The notes beneath the pieces are model-generated. The model saw only the letters and a program-made list of their open reading frames with translations. It did no database searches and was not told where the DNA came from. Of a stretch of DNA of 5,072 bases, positions 5,059 to 5,072 are shown one piece after another; within the stretch, counting starts at the first letter, position 1; each line of letters starts with the position of its first letter. The translations under genes and the position numbers were made by a program. The stretch comes from Anaerolineae bacterium (GTDB lineage Bacteria; Chloroflexota; Anaerolineae; B4-G1; SLSP01), in the NCBI GenBank assembly GCA_021107605.1, contig JAIOSN010000347.1:1-5072 (forward strand). The letters run 5' to 3'.

Positions 5059-5072
5059 TACGCAGTCATGCC

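Overview
The window reads like a chromosomal segment from a moderately GC-rich bacterium, most likely a member of the Chloroflexota (Anaerolineae-like). This is an inference. It rests on the long Thr/Pro linker leading to a C-terminal bacterial SH3 domain, a style common in secreted and membrane proteins of that phylum, and on intergenic DNA packed with short dispersed-type repeats. No rRNA, tRNA or phylogenetic marker is present to settle it. All recognisable genes lie on the minus strand, so they read from right to left.

Right end (about 3957-5072): an abiE-type (type IV) toxin-antitoxin locus. The antitoxin/regulator gene abiEi (4327-4983) looks intact. A promoter-like sequence sits so close to its ATG that the mRNA would be leaderless. 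The overlapping toxin gene abiEii starts at 4355 behind a strong Shine-Dalgarno sequence, but homology stops after about 53 codons. The frame then runs through repeat DNA to a stop at 3957. The catalytic acidic residues of the nucleotidyltransferase are gone, so the toxin is a remnant and the antitoxin an orphan. A palindromic repeat (5036-5058) lies upstream of abiEi.

Middle (1596-3800): one large gene for a 734-residue multidomain membrane protein. It has two N-terminal universal stress protein (Usp) domains, a DUF389 integral membrane domain, a folded segment, a Thr/Pro-rich stalk and a C-terminal SH3b domain. The predicted topology, with Usp inside, seven membrane spans and SH3b outside, suggests a link between cytoplasmic nucleotide or stress sensing and the cell envelope. 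This is the most distinctive object in the window.

Left end (1-1411): the first 470 codons of uvrB, the helicase-like damage-verification subunit of nucleotide excision repair. The 3' end lies beyond the window. It starts behind a clear Shine-Dalgarno sequence.

The three loci show no clear functional coupling; they are co-directional but separated by 184 and 156 bp of non-coding DNA. Those gaps, and the scar inside abiEii, carry several different short repeats resembling families scattered through many bacterial genomes. This suggests that repeat-mediated rearrangement shaped the segment.
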